Positions 1 to 7,711 of a stretch of DNA of 16,507 nucleotides are shown here, one piece after another. Numbering within the stretch: position 1 is the stretch's first letter; each line of letters opens with the position of its first letter. Under the pieces are notes generated by a model. The model searched no databases and was not told the origin of the DNA. It saw only the letters and a list, made by a program, of their open reading frames with translations. Location of the stretch: contig JANQMT010000098.1 in the NCBI GenBank assembly GCA_028279945.1, positions 1-16,507 of the forward strand, read 5' to 3'. Source of the DNA: JAKSCF01 sp028279945 (GTDB taxonomy: Bacteria > Bacillota > Clostridia > Peptostreptococcales > JAAYPU01). The position numbers and the translations under genes were made by a program.

Positions 1-11
1 CTTAATCATTA

Positions 12-30
12 ATTATTCATCATTATTCAT
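12..30. repeat. Short AT-rich tandem repeat upstream of murE
   Basis: ATTATTCAT occurs at 12-20 and again at 22-30, in a very AT-rich leader (1-60). It is probably low-complexity spacer between murE and the preceding gene, which lies outside the window. I see no convincing promoter or terminator here. Confidence 0.5.
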
Positions 31-60
31 TATATTTTTGCCCTAAGAGTTTAGTCTAAA

Positions 61-79
61 AGGAGATGGTATGCAGTGA
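61..79 (+). promoter_or_regulatory. murE ribosome binding site with two-codon mini-ORF
   Basis: AGGAGATGG (61-69) is followed by ATG CAG TGA at 71-79. The TGA overlaps the murE GTG start (76-78) as GTGA. AUG at 71 has short SD spacing and GUG at 76 has normal spacing. Ribosomes could therefore start on the AUG, stop after two codons and restart on murE. The layout is seen directly; the coupling is inference. Confidence 0.45.
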
Positions 80-1554
80 AATTAAAAGATATATTGAATG
101 ACGTTGACATTATTGAAATACAGGGAGATACATCTATTGACATTACAGGCATTGCTTACGATTCTAGAAAAGTAGAAGAAGGCAATGCATTTGTTTGTAT
201 TAAGGGTTATAAAACAGATGGTCATCAGTTTATTAATGATGCTGTTAATAAAGGTGCATCTGCCCTTATTGTTGAGAAACCCATAGAGTCTTCCCTCATT
301 GATGGGACCATTATTCAAGTTGCAGACAGCAGAAAAGCGTTGTCTAAGCTATCTTGCAACTATTTTGACAATCCTACATCAAATCTGAATGTTATAGGTG
401 TAACCGGAACAAATGGTAAAACCACCTTTACATATATGGTGCATCAGGTATTAAAAGCTTCGGATGAACCTTGTGCTGTTTTAGGGACGATTTCGTATCG
501 AATAGGCCATCAAGAATACACTTCAACCAATACAACTCCTGAGTCCTATGAACTTCAAAAAATGTTCACAGAAATGTTAGATAAAAATATAAAATCCTGT
601 GTTATGGAAGTGTCATCTCATTCCCTTGCCCTTAATAGAGTAGAGGATATTGATTTTGACTATGGGATATTTACAAATTTAACACCGGACCATCTTGACT
701 TTCATTCTGGATTTGATGATTATTTTAATTCAAAGAAGAAATTGTTCTATAAAACTAAGAAAGCTAATATTGTTAATATTGATGATAAATATGGCAGGAT
801 ACTCATAGAAAATATCCGGCAATTAAATGTAAAATGTTTTACTTATGGCATTGACCTCAAATCAGATTTTCAAGCTCAAAACGTACAGATATCAGACCGA
901 TTTTCCGATTTTGATATTTGGTACAAGGAGCAATGCCTGGGGCATTTGTCCATACCCATACCCGGAAAATTTTCAGTATACAATGCATTAGCATCTGCGG
1001 CTGCCTGTTTTGTTGCCGGTATATCTTTTGATAAAATAAAAAAAGGACTGGAAAGCATAAAAGGTGTGCCGGGAAGATTTGAACTGGTAGAAAATGATAA
1101 AGACTATTTGATCATAGTAGACTATGCACATACACCGGATGCTTTAGAAAAAGTTTTGAATACCATTAATAGCTTTAAAAAAGGCAGAGTGATTTCTGTA
1201 TTTGGATGCGGTGGCGATAGAGATAGGACTAAGAGATCACTAATGGGTAAAACAGCAGGTTGGCTATCGGACCATTGTATCATAACAAGTGATAATCCGA
1301 GAAACGAAGACCCTGTGCAAATATTGGAAGATATTGAAAAAGGCATAACGGATACTGAGTGTACGTATGAGATCATTCAAGATCGATATGAAGCTATAAA
1401 AAGAGCTATTGAAATATATAAAAAAAATGATACCATATTACTGGCAGGAAAAGGACATGAAACCTACCAAGTCATAAAAGGCAAGACCATTCATTTTGAT
1501 GATAGGGAAGTGTCTAGAAAAATTGTTGATGGTATGAACTCTGGAAAAAAATAA
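76..1554 (+). CDS. murE: UDP-N-acetylmuramoyl-L-alanyl-D-glutamate--2,6-diaminopimelate ligase (MurE)
   Basis: Cytoplasmic ATP-dependent Mur ligase that adds the third residue, meso-diaminopimelate, to UDP-MurNAc-L-Ala-D-Glu. The 492-residue length is normal. Seen: the N-terminal UMP-binding domain with YDSRKV near 28-33, the P-loop GTNGKTT at 111-117, EVSSHSL at 178-184, the TPDHLDFH segment at 203-210, and the expected carbamylated lysine at about K220. The C-terminal domain has GCGGDRD near 377-383, DNPRNEDP at 406-413 and GKGHE at 458-462. By family knowledge the DNPR motif selects meso-DAP rather than L-lysine, so the peptidoglycan is inferred to be DAP type. The start is GTG at 76, with AGGAGA at 61-66. 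An ATG at 71 is followed after one codon by a stop in another frame, so it cannot start murE. It is the first gene of the visible cluster; murF follows after about 108 bases. Confidence 0.97.
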   Translation: MKLKDILNDVDIIEIQGDTSIDITGIAYDSRKVEEGNAFVCIKGYKTDGHQFINDAVNKGASALIVEKPIESSLIDGTIIQVADSRKALSKLSCNYFDNPTSNLNVIGVTGTNGKTTFTYMVHQVLKASDEPCAVLGTISYRIGHQEYTSTNTTPESYELQKMFTEMLDKNIKSCVMEVSSHSLALNRVEDIDFDYGIFTNLTPDHLDFHSGFDDYFNSKKKLFYKTKKANIVNIDDKYGRILIENIRQLNVKCFTYGIDLKSDFQAQNVQISDRFSDFDIWYKEQCLGHLSIPIPGKFSVYNALASAAACFVAGISFDKIKKGLESIKGVPGRFELVENDKDYLIIVDYAHTPDALEKVLNTINSFKKGRVISVFGCGGDRDRTKRSLMGKTAGWLSDHCIITSDNPRNEDPVQILEDIEKGITDTECTYEIIQDRYEAIKRAIEIYKKNDTILLAGKGHETYQVIKGKTIHFDDREVSRKIVDGMNSGKK

Positions 1555-1566
1555 CATAATATATGA

Positions 1567-1599
1567 TTGAAAAAATTCTATTAAAATCTAAGATTTTAA
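1567..1599 (+). promoter_or_regulatory. Candidate promoter overlapping a perfect palindrome upstream of murF
   Basis: TTGAAA (1567-1572) and TAAGAT (1589-1594) are separated by 16 bases, a plausible sigma-A-type promoter. The -10 lies inside a perfect palindrome, TTAAAATCT-A-AGATTTTAA (1581-1599, arms of 9). Such a palindrome could be an operator or just AT-rich chance. This is the only sizeable gap (1555-1662) between the early cluster genes, which makes an internal promoter reasonable. Confidence 0.3.
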
Positions 1600-1662
1600 A
1601 TTTCTGTATACGACCTGCATCGGAAGAATGAAAAGTTGTTAGGTCATAGAGGAGGATTGAAT

Positions 1663-3042
1663 GTGAAAGAAATAATGCTTATAGACTTAGCCAATGCTGC
1701 AAATGGCACTATCAAAAATATTGAACCGGCTCAAAAGATTCAAGGTATCTGCATCGATTCCAGAAAAGTAAAGCCCGGAGATCTTTTTGTAGCAATAGAG
1801 GGAGAACGGTTTGATGGCCATGACTTTGTAGAGGCAGCGTTTAAAAAAGGCTGCATTGCAGCACTAATACATAAAGAAATTCCAAATACAGAAGAAAAGA
1901 TGCCTGTGATACATGTAAAGGATACATTAGAGGCCTTACAACAAATGGCAAAGTATTATGTTGCGTTATTTGATATTCCTATTGTAGGCATTACGGGAAG
2001 TACAGGCAAAACTTCAACGAAAGAAATGATTGCGGCAGTGCTATCTCAAAAATATAATGTTATAAAAAATATTGGAAACTTTAACAATCATATTGGAGTG
2101 CCTTTAAGTATTTTTAATATTGAAGGCGAGCACGAAGCTGCAGTTTTTGAAATGGGTATGAGTGCATTAGGAGAAATAGATTTGTTGGCATCTATTGTTA
2201 AACCGGATATCAGTGTTATTACCAACATAGGTCTTTCACATATAGAGCATTTAGGTTCTCAAGAAAATATATTTAAAGCAAAATTAGAGATCATCAATTA
2301 TTTTGATCGAAACAACAAATTGATTATAAATTATGACGATGCGTATCTAAAGTCAGTTGATAAACCATTATCCGAGTTTGAAATCATAAAAATTGGAGTC
2401 GATAAAAACTCGGATTTTACTATATCTAATAGCCGAAATTTAGGAGAAAATGGCATACAATATGATCTTGAAGTTAATAATCAGTTATATAAAATAAATT
2501 TAAACGTACCCGGAGAGCATAATGTGTACAATGCTACGTTAGCCATAGCGGTAGGTAAAATTCTGGATGTAGACATAAACCAAGCAATAAAAGGGTTGAA
2601 AGCATATACAGGCTATGACATGCGTTTGAAGATTCAATATGCAAACGATCAAATAAAAATCCTAAATGATGTATACAATGCAAGCCCCGATTCAATGAAA
2701 GCTGCGTTAAATACCTTAATGTCTTTAGAAGGAAATCGACATATTGCTATTTTGTCCAACATGCTTGAAATGGGTGATTTTTCGGAAAAATATCATTTTG
2801 AAATTGGAGAATATGCCATCAAGAATGGCGTGGATATCGTTATCGCTGTAGGTGACGAAGCGAGGCAAATTGCAGAAGGTGCAAAAACACATGCCACCAG
2901 CCAACAAGTATATCATTTTTCAACCAACGAAGGACTAATAAAAAAAATTGGTAACATATTAAGCCCTGAGGATATTATATTAGTGAAGGGGTCTAGAGGA
3001 ATGAAAATGGAAATAATTGTTAATCATATATTAGAAAGGTGA
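1663..3042 (+). CDS. murF: UDP-N-acetylmuramoyl-tripeptide--D-alanyl-D-alanine ligase (MurF)
   Basis: Cytoplasmic Mur ligase that adds the D-Ala-D-Ala dipeptide to the UDP-MurNAc tripeptide, completing the pentapeptide precursor. It is 459 residues from the chosen start. Seen: an N-terminal domain with IDSRKV and GERFDGHDF, the P-loop GSTGKTSTKE at 112-121, NFNNHIGVP at 139-147, EMGM at 163-166, NIGLSHIEHLGS at 188-199, GEHNVYNA at 284-291 and NDVYNASPDSM at 335-345, the last typical of MurF. The reading frame is open upstream to a TTG at 1636. AGAGGAGGA at 1648-1656 points to GTG 1663 as the real start (MKEIMLIDL), 7 bases from the SD. The TGA stop lies within the ribosome binding site of mraY, 4 bases before its ATG, so the two are probably translationally coupled. 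Confidence 0.96.
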   Translation: MKEIMLIDLANAANGTIKNIEPAQKIQGICIDSRKVKPGDLFVAIEGERFDGHDFVEAAFKKGCIAALIHKEIPNTEEKMPVIHVKDTLEALQQMAKYYVALFDIPIVGITGSTGKTSTKEMIAAVLSQKYNVIKNIGNFNNHIGVPLSIFNIEGEHEAAVFEMGMSALGEIDLLASIVKPDISVITNIGLSHIEHLGSQENIFKAKLEIINYFDRNNKLIINYDDAYLKSVDKPLSEFEIIKIGVDKNSDFTISNSRNLGENGIQYDLEVNNQLYKINLNVPGEHNVYNATLAIAVGKILDVDINQAIKGLKAYTGYDMRLKIQYANDQIKILNDVYNASPDSMKAALNTLMSLEGNRHIAILSNMLEMGDFSEKYHFEIGEYAIKNGVDIVIAVGDEARQIAEGAKTHATSQQVYHFSTNEGLIKKIGNILSPEDIILVKGSRGMKMEIIVNHILER

Positions 3043-3046
3043 TATA

Positions 3047-4012
3047 ATGGAACAGCATATACAGATTATAACTACAATTATAATATCCTTTGTAATTACT
3101 TTAATATTAGGACCCATATGTATCCCACTATTAAGGAGGCTTAAAGCAGGACAAAGCATTAGAGAAGACGGTCCTCAAAGCCATAAGTTTAAAGAAGGAA
3201 CACCTACTATGGGTGGCATTATGATTTTAACAGCCGTTATTGTTACCAGCTTGTCGGCTGGAAATATAAATAATGACTTAATTATTTTAATATTTTCTTT
3301 AACCGCGTTCGGTCTATTAGGGTTTATTGATGATTTTATTAAGGTTGTTTTAAAAAGGAACTTAGGGTTAAGCGTATATCAAAAACTGGCATTTCAAATA
3401 TTATTTGCAGTCATTATTGCAGTTTATCAGTGGAAGGTATCTGCTTTTGGAACGAATATTTATGTGCCTATTATAAATATTTATGTTGATTTTGGTATTT
3501 TCTATATCCCGTTTATTGCATTTTTTGTTATTTCTATGGTGAACAGCGTTAACTTGACAGATGGGTTAGACGGCCTAGCGTCAGGTGTAACACTATTAGT
3601 AGCTTTATTTTTTAGTTTAATGGCACTTAGTGTTGGATTTATGAGTACAGCTGTTTTTTGTGGTGCTATGACAGGTGCGTGTTTAGGATTTTTAAATTTC
3701 AATGCCCATCCTGCTAAGGTATTTATGGGCGATACAGGATCTATGGCTTTAGGTGGTGCCATAGCTGCTGCTGCAATACTCATGAATTTGACGTTAATAA
3801 TTCCTATTGTTGGAGGCATATATTTTATTGAAGCACTATCTGTTATTTTACAGGTAGTCAGTTATAAAACCAGAAGAAAAAGATTATTTAAAATGAGCCC
3901 ATTACATCATCATTTTGAGCTGTGCGGCTGGAAAGAAACAAAAGTAGTGGGTGTTTTTTGGGGAGTCACTTTGATACTCTGTATTATCGGACGTATCATA
4001 TTAATACCTTAA
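3047..4012 (+). CDS. mraY: Phospho-N-acetylmuramoyl-pentapeptide-transferase (MraY)
   Basis: Polytopic membrane enzyme that transfers phospho-MurNAc-pentapeptide from UDP to undecaprenyl phosphate, forming lipid I on the inner face of the membrane. The 321-residue length is normal. Hydrophobic segments run through the protein, about ten as expected for the family. Seen: PTMGG at 53-57, the Asp pair D95-D96 in GFIDDF, NLTDGLDG at 169-176 with the metal and catalytic region Asp residues, FMGDTGS at 226-232, and PLHHHFEL at 285-292 on a cytoplasmic loop. ATG 3047 has GAAAGGTGA (3034-3042), which overlaps the murF stop. It is followed almost directly by murD. Confidence 0.97.
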   Translation: MEQHIQIITTIIISFVITLILGPICIPLLRRLKAGQSIREDGPQSHKFKEGTPTMGGIMILTAVIVTSLSAGNINNDLIILIFSLTAFGLLGFIDDFIKVVLKRNLGLSVYQKLAFQILFAVIIAVYQWKVSAFGTNIYVPIINIYVDFGIFYIPFIAFFVISMVNSVNLTDGLDGLASGVTLLVALFFSLMALSVGFMSTAVFCGAMTGACLGFLNFNAHPAKVFMGDTGSMALGGAIAAAAILMNLTLIIPIVGGIYFIEALSVILQVVSYKTRRKRLFKMSPLHHHFELCGWKETKVVGVFWGVTLILCIIGRIILIP

Positions 4013-4025
4013 GGTGGTGGATTTT

Positions 4026-5399
4026 ATGCAATTAGAAGGAAAAAAAGTGATGGTAGCCGGCATGGGTAAATCAGGGGTTGCGGTTATGGATGTACTATTA
4101 CAATTAGGGGCAGAAATATATCCTTATGACAGCAAAGAAACATCTCGTATTGCCGAAGATGTATTAGCCATGGCTGACGAAAATCACTTGACTACTTTTT
4201 TTGGCAGAGAACCAGACGATCTATCATTCCTCGATCTCCTGGTACTAAGCCCGGGAATACCACTTACTATTCCTCTCGTTAAGAGAGCCATTGAAGATAA
4301 AGTTGAAATTATCGGAGAATTAGAATTGGCCTATCGGTTGAGCAAGGGTATATTTATAGGCATTACTGGAACCAATGGGAAGACTACGACTACTGCCCTT
4401 GTTGGAGAGATTTTTAAAAATGCAGAGAAAGAAACTCATGTGGTAGGAAATATTGGGGTAGCTGCTATATCAAAAGCTCTAAAAGCAACAAAAGATGCTT
4501 ATATGATTACAGAGGTCAGCAGTTTTCAACTAGAAACAACAAGTCGGTTTAAGCCTGTTGTTTCTGCAATTCTTAATATAACTCAGGACCATTTAAACCG
4601 CCATTTGACCATGGAAAATTATGCTAATACCAAAGCGAAGATATATCAAAATCAAAATAAGAGCAACTATTTTATCGTCAACTACGATAACAAGAGAGCA
4701 TACGGACTCTGCAATGGCTGTCCGGCTACAGTAGTACCTTTTAGCAGAAAAGAAGTCTTAGGCTTTGGATGTTATGTCAATCATAATCAAATCGTCGTTA
4801 AGGATGAGGCTGGCAATACAGTGGATATTTGTCCTGTTGATGAATTAGCATTACCCGGACTTCATAATCTGGAAAATGCTTTGGCAGCAACAGCAATAGC
4901 CTACTTCACAGGTATTTCAAAGCAAGTGATCAAGAAAACCCTCAAAGAATTTGAGGGAGTCGAGCATAGAATAGAATATGTTGATACGGTAAATGGCATC
5001 CAATTTATTAACGATTCAAAGGCCACTAATCCGGATTCATCCATTAAAGCAGTTGAAGCTATGCAGACAGATACGGTCTTAATTGCCGGGGGGATGGATA
5101 AAGGCAGTGATTTTACAGAATTCATAAAGGCTTTTAATGGAAAAATAAAAGCAGTGGTTCTTTTAGGAGAAACAGCAAAAAAAATAAAAATGGCAGCTGA
5201 ACAAAACGGATTTAACGCTGTAATCATCAAGAATAATTTAGAAGAATGTGTGGATGAAGCATTCAAACTTGCCAAATCAGGGGATACGGTTTTGCTTTCT
5301 CCGGCATGCGCCAGCTGGGATATGTATCCCAGCTATGAAATTAGGGGTCAGCATTTTAAAGATTGTGTATTGGGATTGAGGAGGACTTTAAATGTCTAA
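4026..5399 (+). CDS. murD: UDP-N-acetylmuramoyl-L-alanine--D-glutamate ligase (MurD)
   Basis: Cytoplasmic ligase that adds D-glutamate to UDP-MurNAc-L-Ala, the second peptide step. It is 457 residues from ATG 4026. Seen: a Rossmann-like N-terminus with GMGKSG at 12-17, the P-loop GTNGKTTTT at 115-123, EVSSFQLE near 163-170, NITQDHLNRH near 184-193, a lysine at about 203 matching the carbamylated residue of the family, NDSKATNPDS at 329-338, and SPACASWDMY at 425-434, diagnostic of MurD. The frame is open to a GTG at 4014, but that GTG is part of AAGGTGGTGG (4011-4020), which is the ribosome binding site, so ATG 4026 is preferred. The 3' end overlaps ftsW by 8 bases, implying translational coupling. 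Confidence 0.96.
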   Translation: MQLEGKKVMVAGMGKSGVAVMDVLLQLGAEIYPYDSKETSRIAEDVLAMADENHLTTFFGREPDDLSFLDLLVLSPGIPLTIPLVKRAIEDKVEIIGELELAYRLSKGIFIGITGTNGKTTTTALVGEIFKNAEKETHVVGNIGVAAISKALKATKDAYMITEVSSFQLETTSRFKPVVSAILNITQDHLNRHLTMENYANTKAKIYQNQNKSNYFIVNYDNKRAYGLCNGCPATVVPFSRKEVLGFGCYVNHNQIVVKDEAGNTVDICPVDELALPGLHNLENALAATAIAYFTGISKQVIKKTLKEFEGVEHRIEYVDTVNGIQFINDSKATNPDSSIKAVEAMQTDTVLIAGGMDKGSDFTEFIKAFNGKIKAVVLLGETAKKIKMAAEQNGFNAVIIKNNLEECVDEAFKLAKSGDTVLLSPACASWDMYPSYEIRGQHFKDCVLGLRRTLNV

Positions 5400-6495
5400 T
5401 AAAAAATCAAGTGATTTCGCTTTGTTTTTTATTGTTACTTTATTGGTTATATTTGGAATTATTATGGTATTCAGTTCAAGCTACTACTTTGCCCTGGCAA
5501 AAAAAGGTGATGCCTATCATTTTTTAAAAAGAGACTTAATATGGGCATCTATTGGCTTTGTAGCTATGATGATAACATCAACGATTAACTATAGATTTTA
5601 TAAAAAATTAGGACCGGTTGCTTTTGTAGTAAGTGTTGTATTATTGTTATTGATTTTTTCACCATTAGGTGTGGAAATCAATTATGCTAAAAGATGGCTT
5701 GGAGTGGGCGAAATTACAGTAATGCCAGGGGAAATTGCTAAAATATGTGCTATTATTTTTTGTGCCTGGTTTTTGAGCAGTAAACCTGATAGAATAAAAA
5801 GTTTTATAAAAGGTGTATTGCCATTACTTCTAGTAATAGGGACTTATTTTACTTTAATTATATTACAACCTAACTTAAGTACGGCAGTTACTATTAGTAT
5901 GATTATTGTGGCAATGATGTTTGTGGCTGGAATGAAAATAAAGCATTTGATTGGACTTATTATAACAGGTGTTTCGGGGATCGTCCTGATGATTATACTA
6001 GAACCTTACAGGAAGCAAAGATTGACCAGTTTTTTAGACCCTTTTGCAGACCCAATGGACAGCGGATATCAAGTTATTCAATCCTTGCTTGCACTAGGAT
6101 CAGGAGGATTGTTCGGTGTTGGTCTAGGAAGAAGCATTCAAAAGACATTGTATTTACCGGAACCTCAAAATGACTTTATTTTTGCCATAATAGGGGAAGA
6201 GGTAGGCTTTATTGGATGTACGGCTTTGATTGTATGCTTTATGATTTTGATTTGGCGAGGGATACATATAGCCATTAATGCACCGGATTTATTTGGAACG
6301 TTATTAGCTTTAGGGATAACTTCTATGATTGCTATCCAAGTCGTCATTAACATAGCCGTTGCCACTTCGTCTATGCCGCCTACAGGGATTGCGTTACCGT
6401 TTATCAGTTGGGGTGGAAATTCTTTAGTATTATTTATGGCATCCATAGGCATATTGCTGAATATTTCTAAACATACGATAAGCAATGAATTGTAG
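5392..6495 (+). CDS. ftsW: FtsW/SpoVE-type SEDS peptidoglycan glycosyltransferase
   Basis: Integral membrane SEDS-family protein. By family knowledge it polymerises lipid II glycan strands together with a class B penicillin-binding protein. It is 367 residues with about ten membrane segments. Seen: FSSSYYFA near 27-34, KRWLGVG near 100-106, QPNLSTAV near 159-166, LGSGGLFGVGLGRS near 235-248, PEPQNDFIFAIIGEE near 256-270 and PPTGIALPFISWGG near 329-342. D261 matches the essential Asp of FtsW/RodA. Position between murD and murG equals spoVE of B. subtilis. Whether it serves vegetative division, sporulation or both cannot be told from sequence. ATG 5392 has GAGGAGGA at 5378-5385 and lies inside the end of murD. 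RodA is less likely given this context. Confidence 0.94.
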   Translation: MSNKKSSDFALFFIVTLLVIFGIIMVFSSSYYFALAKKGDAYHFLKRDLIWASIGFVAMMITSTINYRFYKKLGPVAFVVSVVLLLLIFSPLGVEINYAKRWLGVGEITVMPGEIAKICAIIFCAWFLSSKPDRIKSFIKGVLPLLLVIGTYFTLIILQPNLSTAVTISMIIVAMMFVAGMKIKHLIGLIITGVSGIVLMIILEPYRKQRLTSFLDPFADPMDSGYQVIQSLLALGSGGLFGVGLGRSIQKTLYLPEPQNDFIFAIIGEEVGFIGCTALIVCFMILIWRGIHIAINAPDLFGTLLALGITSMIAIQVVINIAVATSSMPPTGIALPFISWGGNSLVLFMASIGILLNISKHTISNEL

Positions 6496-6510
6496 AACGA
6501 GGTGAGAAAC

Positions 6511-7611
6511 GTGAAAATCATTATTACCGGCGGCGGGACAGGAGGTCATATTTATCCGGCTATCGCTATAGCAGATAGAATTAAGAAAGAAAATCCTGAA
6601 GCAGAAATACTATTCGTCGGTACAGAGAAAGGTTTGGAAAGTGAAATAGTTCCTAAAAATGGATATAATATAAAGACCATTACGGTTAGTGGGTTTAACC
6701 GAAAAAAAGTATTTAAAAATTTTAAAACTTTACATAAAGTTATGAAGGGATTGCAAGAATCCAATGCCATCATTAAATCCTTCAAACCGGATATGGTCAT
6801 TGGTACAGGCGGATATGTATGCGGACCAATCGTATTTGCAGCTTCGCTGAAAGGGATCAAAACTTTTATTCATGAACAGAATGCTTTCCCCGGAGTGACA
6901 AACAAAATATTATCTAGATTTGTCAATAAAATATTTATCAGTTTTGAAGAATCTAAGAAATATTTTAAATCACAAGAGAAAATAGTATTAGTCGGTAATC
7001 CTCTCCGTCAAGATTTTTCTGTTCAAGACCCTGAAAAAGCCAGAAAGAAATTGGGTATCCATAAAAATGATTTTGCTATCATATGTTTTGGCGGCAGCAG
7101 AGGTGCTGAAAAAATAAATGATAGTATGGTAAAGGTAATAGAAGTCTTGAATAAAATTCAAGATATTAAACTTTTTTTTGTAACTGGAAAAGTTCACTAT
7201 GAGTCCATTATGAATAAGATAAATAGTAAAGGGATACAATTAAGCGATAATATTAAAATATTAGACTATGTACATAATATGTCAGACTATATGTGTGCCT
7301 GTGATTTAGTAATCAGTAGAGCGGGGGCCTTGACGATTGCAGAAATTAATGTTTCAGCAAAGCCGTCCATATTGATACCGTCCCCTCATGTAACAGGTAA
7401 CCATCAATATCACAATGCTAAAGTTGTGGCTGACCATGGCGGTGCATATATTATTCAAGAAAAAGACTTAAACGAAGAAAAAATTATTAGCATTATTTTT
7501 AAACTTAAGAACTGTGAAGAAATGCTGTTTGAAATGAGTAAATGCAGTAAAAAAATGAGTAGTACAAACGCAGACGAACTCATTTTATCTCATATAAAAG
7601 AATGCTTTTAA
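6511..7611 (+). CDS. murG: UDP-N-acetylglucosamine--N-acetylmuramyl-(pentapeptide) pyrophosphoryl-undecaprenol GlcNAc transferase (MurG)
   Basis: Membrane-associated GT-B glycosyltransferase that adds GlcNAc to lipid I to give lipid II at the inner face of the membrane. It is 366 residues from the chosen start. Seen: the glycine-rich GGGTGGHIYPA at 7-17, GTGGYVCGP near 98-106, HEQNAFPG at 121-128, GGSRGA at 194-199 opening the second domain, SRAGALTIAE at 269-278 in the UDP-GlcNAc site, and PSPHVTGNHQ at 290-299. GTG 6502 is in frame but overlaps the ribosome binding site GAGGTGA (6499-6505), so GTG 6511, giving MKIIITGGG, is preferred. It closes the first tight gene block; 100 bases separate it from murA. 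Confidence 0.96.
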   Translation: MKIIITGGGTGGHIYPAIAIADRIKKENPEAEILFVGTEKGLESEIVPKNGYNIKTITVSGFNRKKVFKNFKTLHKVMKGLQESNAIIKSFKPDMVIGTGGYVCGPIVFAASLKGIKTFIHEQNAFPGVTNKILSRFVNKIFISFEESKKYFKSQEKIVLVGNPLRQDFSVQDPEKARKKLGIHKNDFAIICFGGSRGAEKINDSMVKVIEVLNKIQDIKLFFVTGKVHYESIMNKINSKGIQLSDNIKILDYVHNMSDYMCACDLVISRAGALTIAEINVSAKPSILIPSPHVTGNHQYHNAKVVADHGGAYIIQEKDLNEEKIISIIFKLKNCEEMLFEMSKCSKKMSSTNADELILSHIKECF

Positions 7612-7641
7612 AATGTATCAGTAAAATGTAACACCTTTAAG

Positions 7642-7695
7642 TAATATGCATAATATATGTTATGTACCTATGGTATTCACCTTTAGCGCATATTA
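7642..7695. repeat. Weak inverted repeat in the murG-murA gap
   Basis: TAATATGC (7642-7649) and GCATATTA (7688-7695) are perfect 8-base inverted arms 38 bases apart in an AT-rich gap. The right arm nearly touches the murA ribosome binding site (7697-7703). It could occlude the site in RNA or be chance. I see no good promoter here. Confidence 0.2.
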
Positions 7696-7711
7696 TGGAG
7701 GTGTTATTTAG

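Noticed and set aside
3502..3819. 105-codon - strand open frame opposite mraY, and similar antisense frames elsewhere (for example 4901-5275 and 11908-12282)
   Set aside because: They lie opposite strongly conserved coding sequence, lack ribosome binding sites and have compositions expected of antisense frames.
7628..7656. Possible murA promoter TGTAAC-17-TAATAT
   Set aside because: The -35 match is poor and the region is generally AT-rich, so the -10 match carries little weight.
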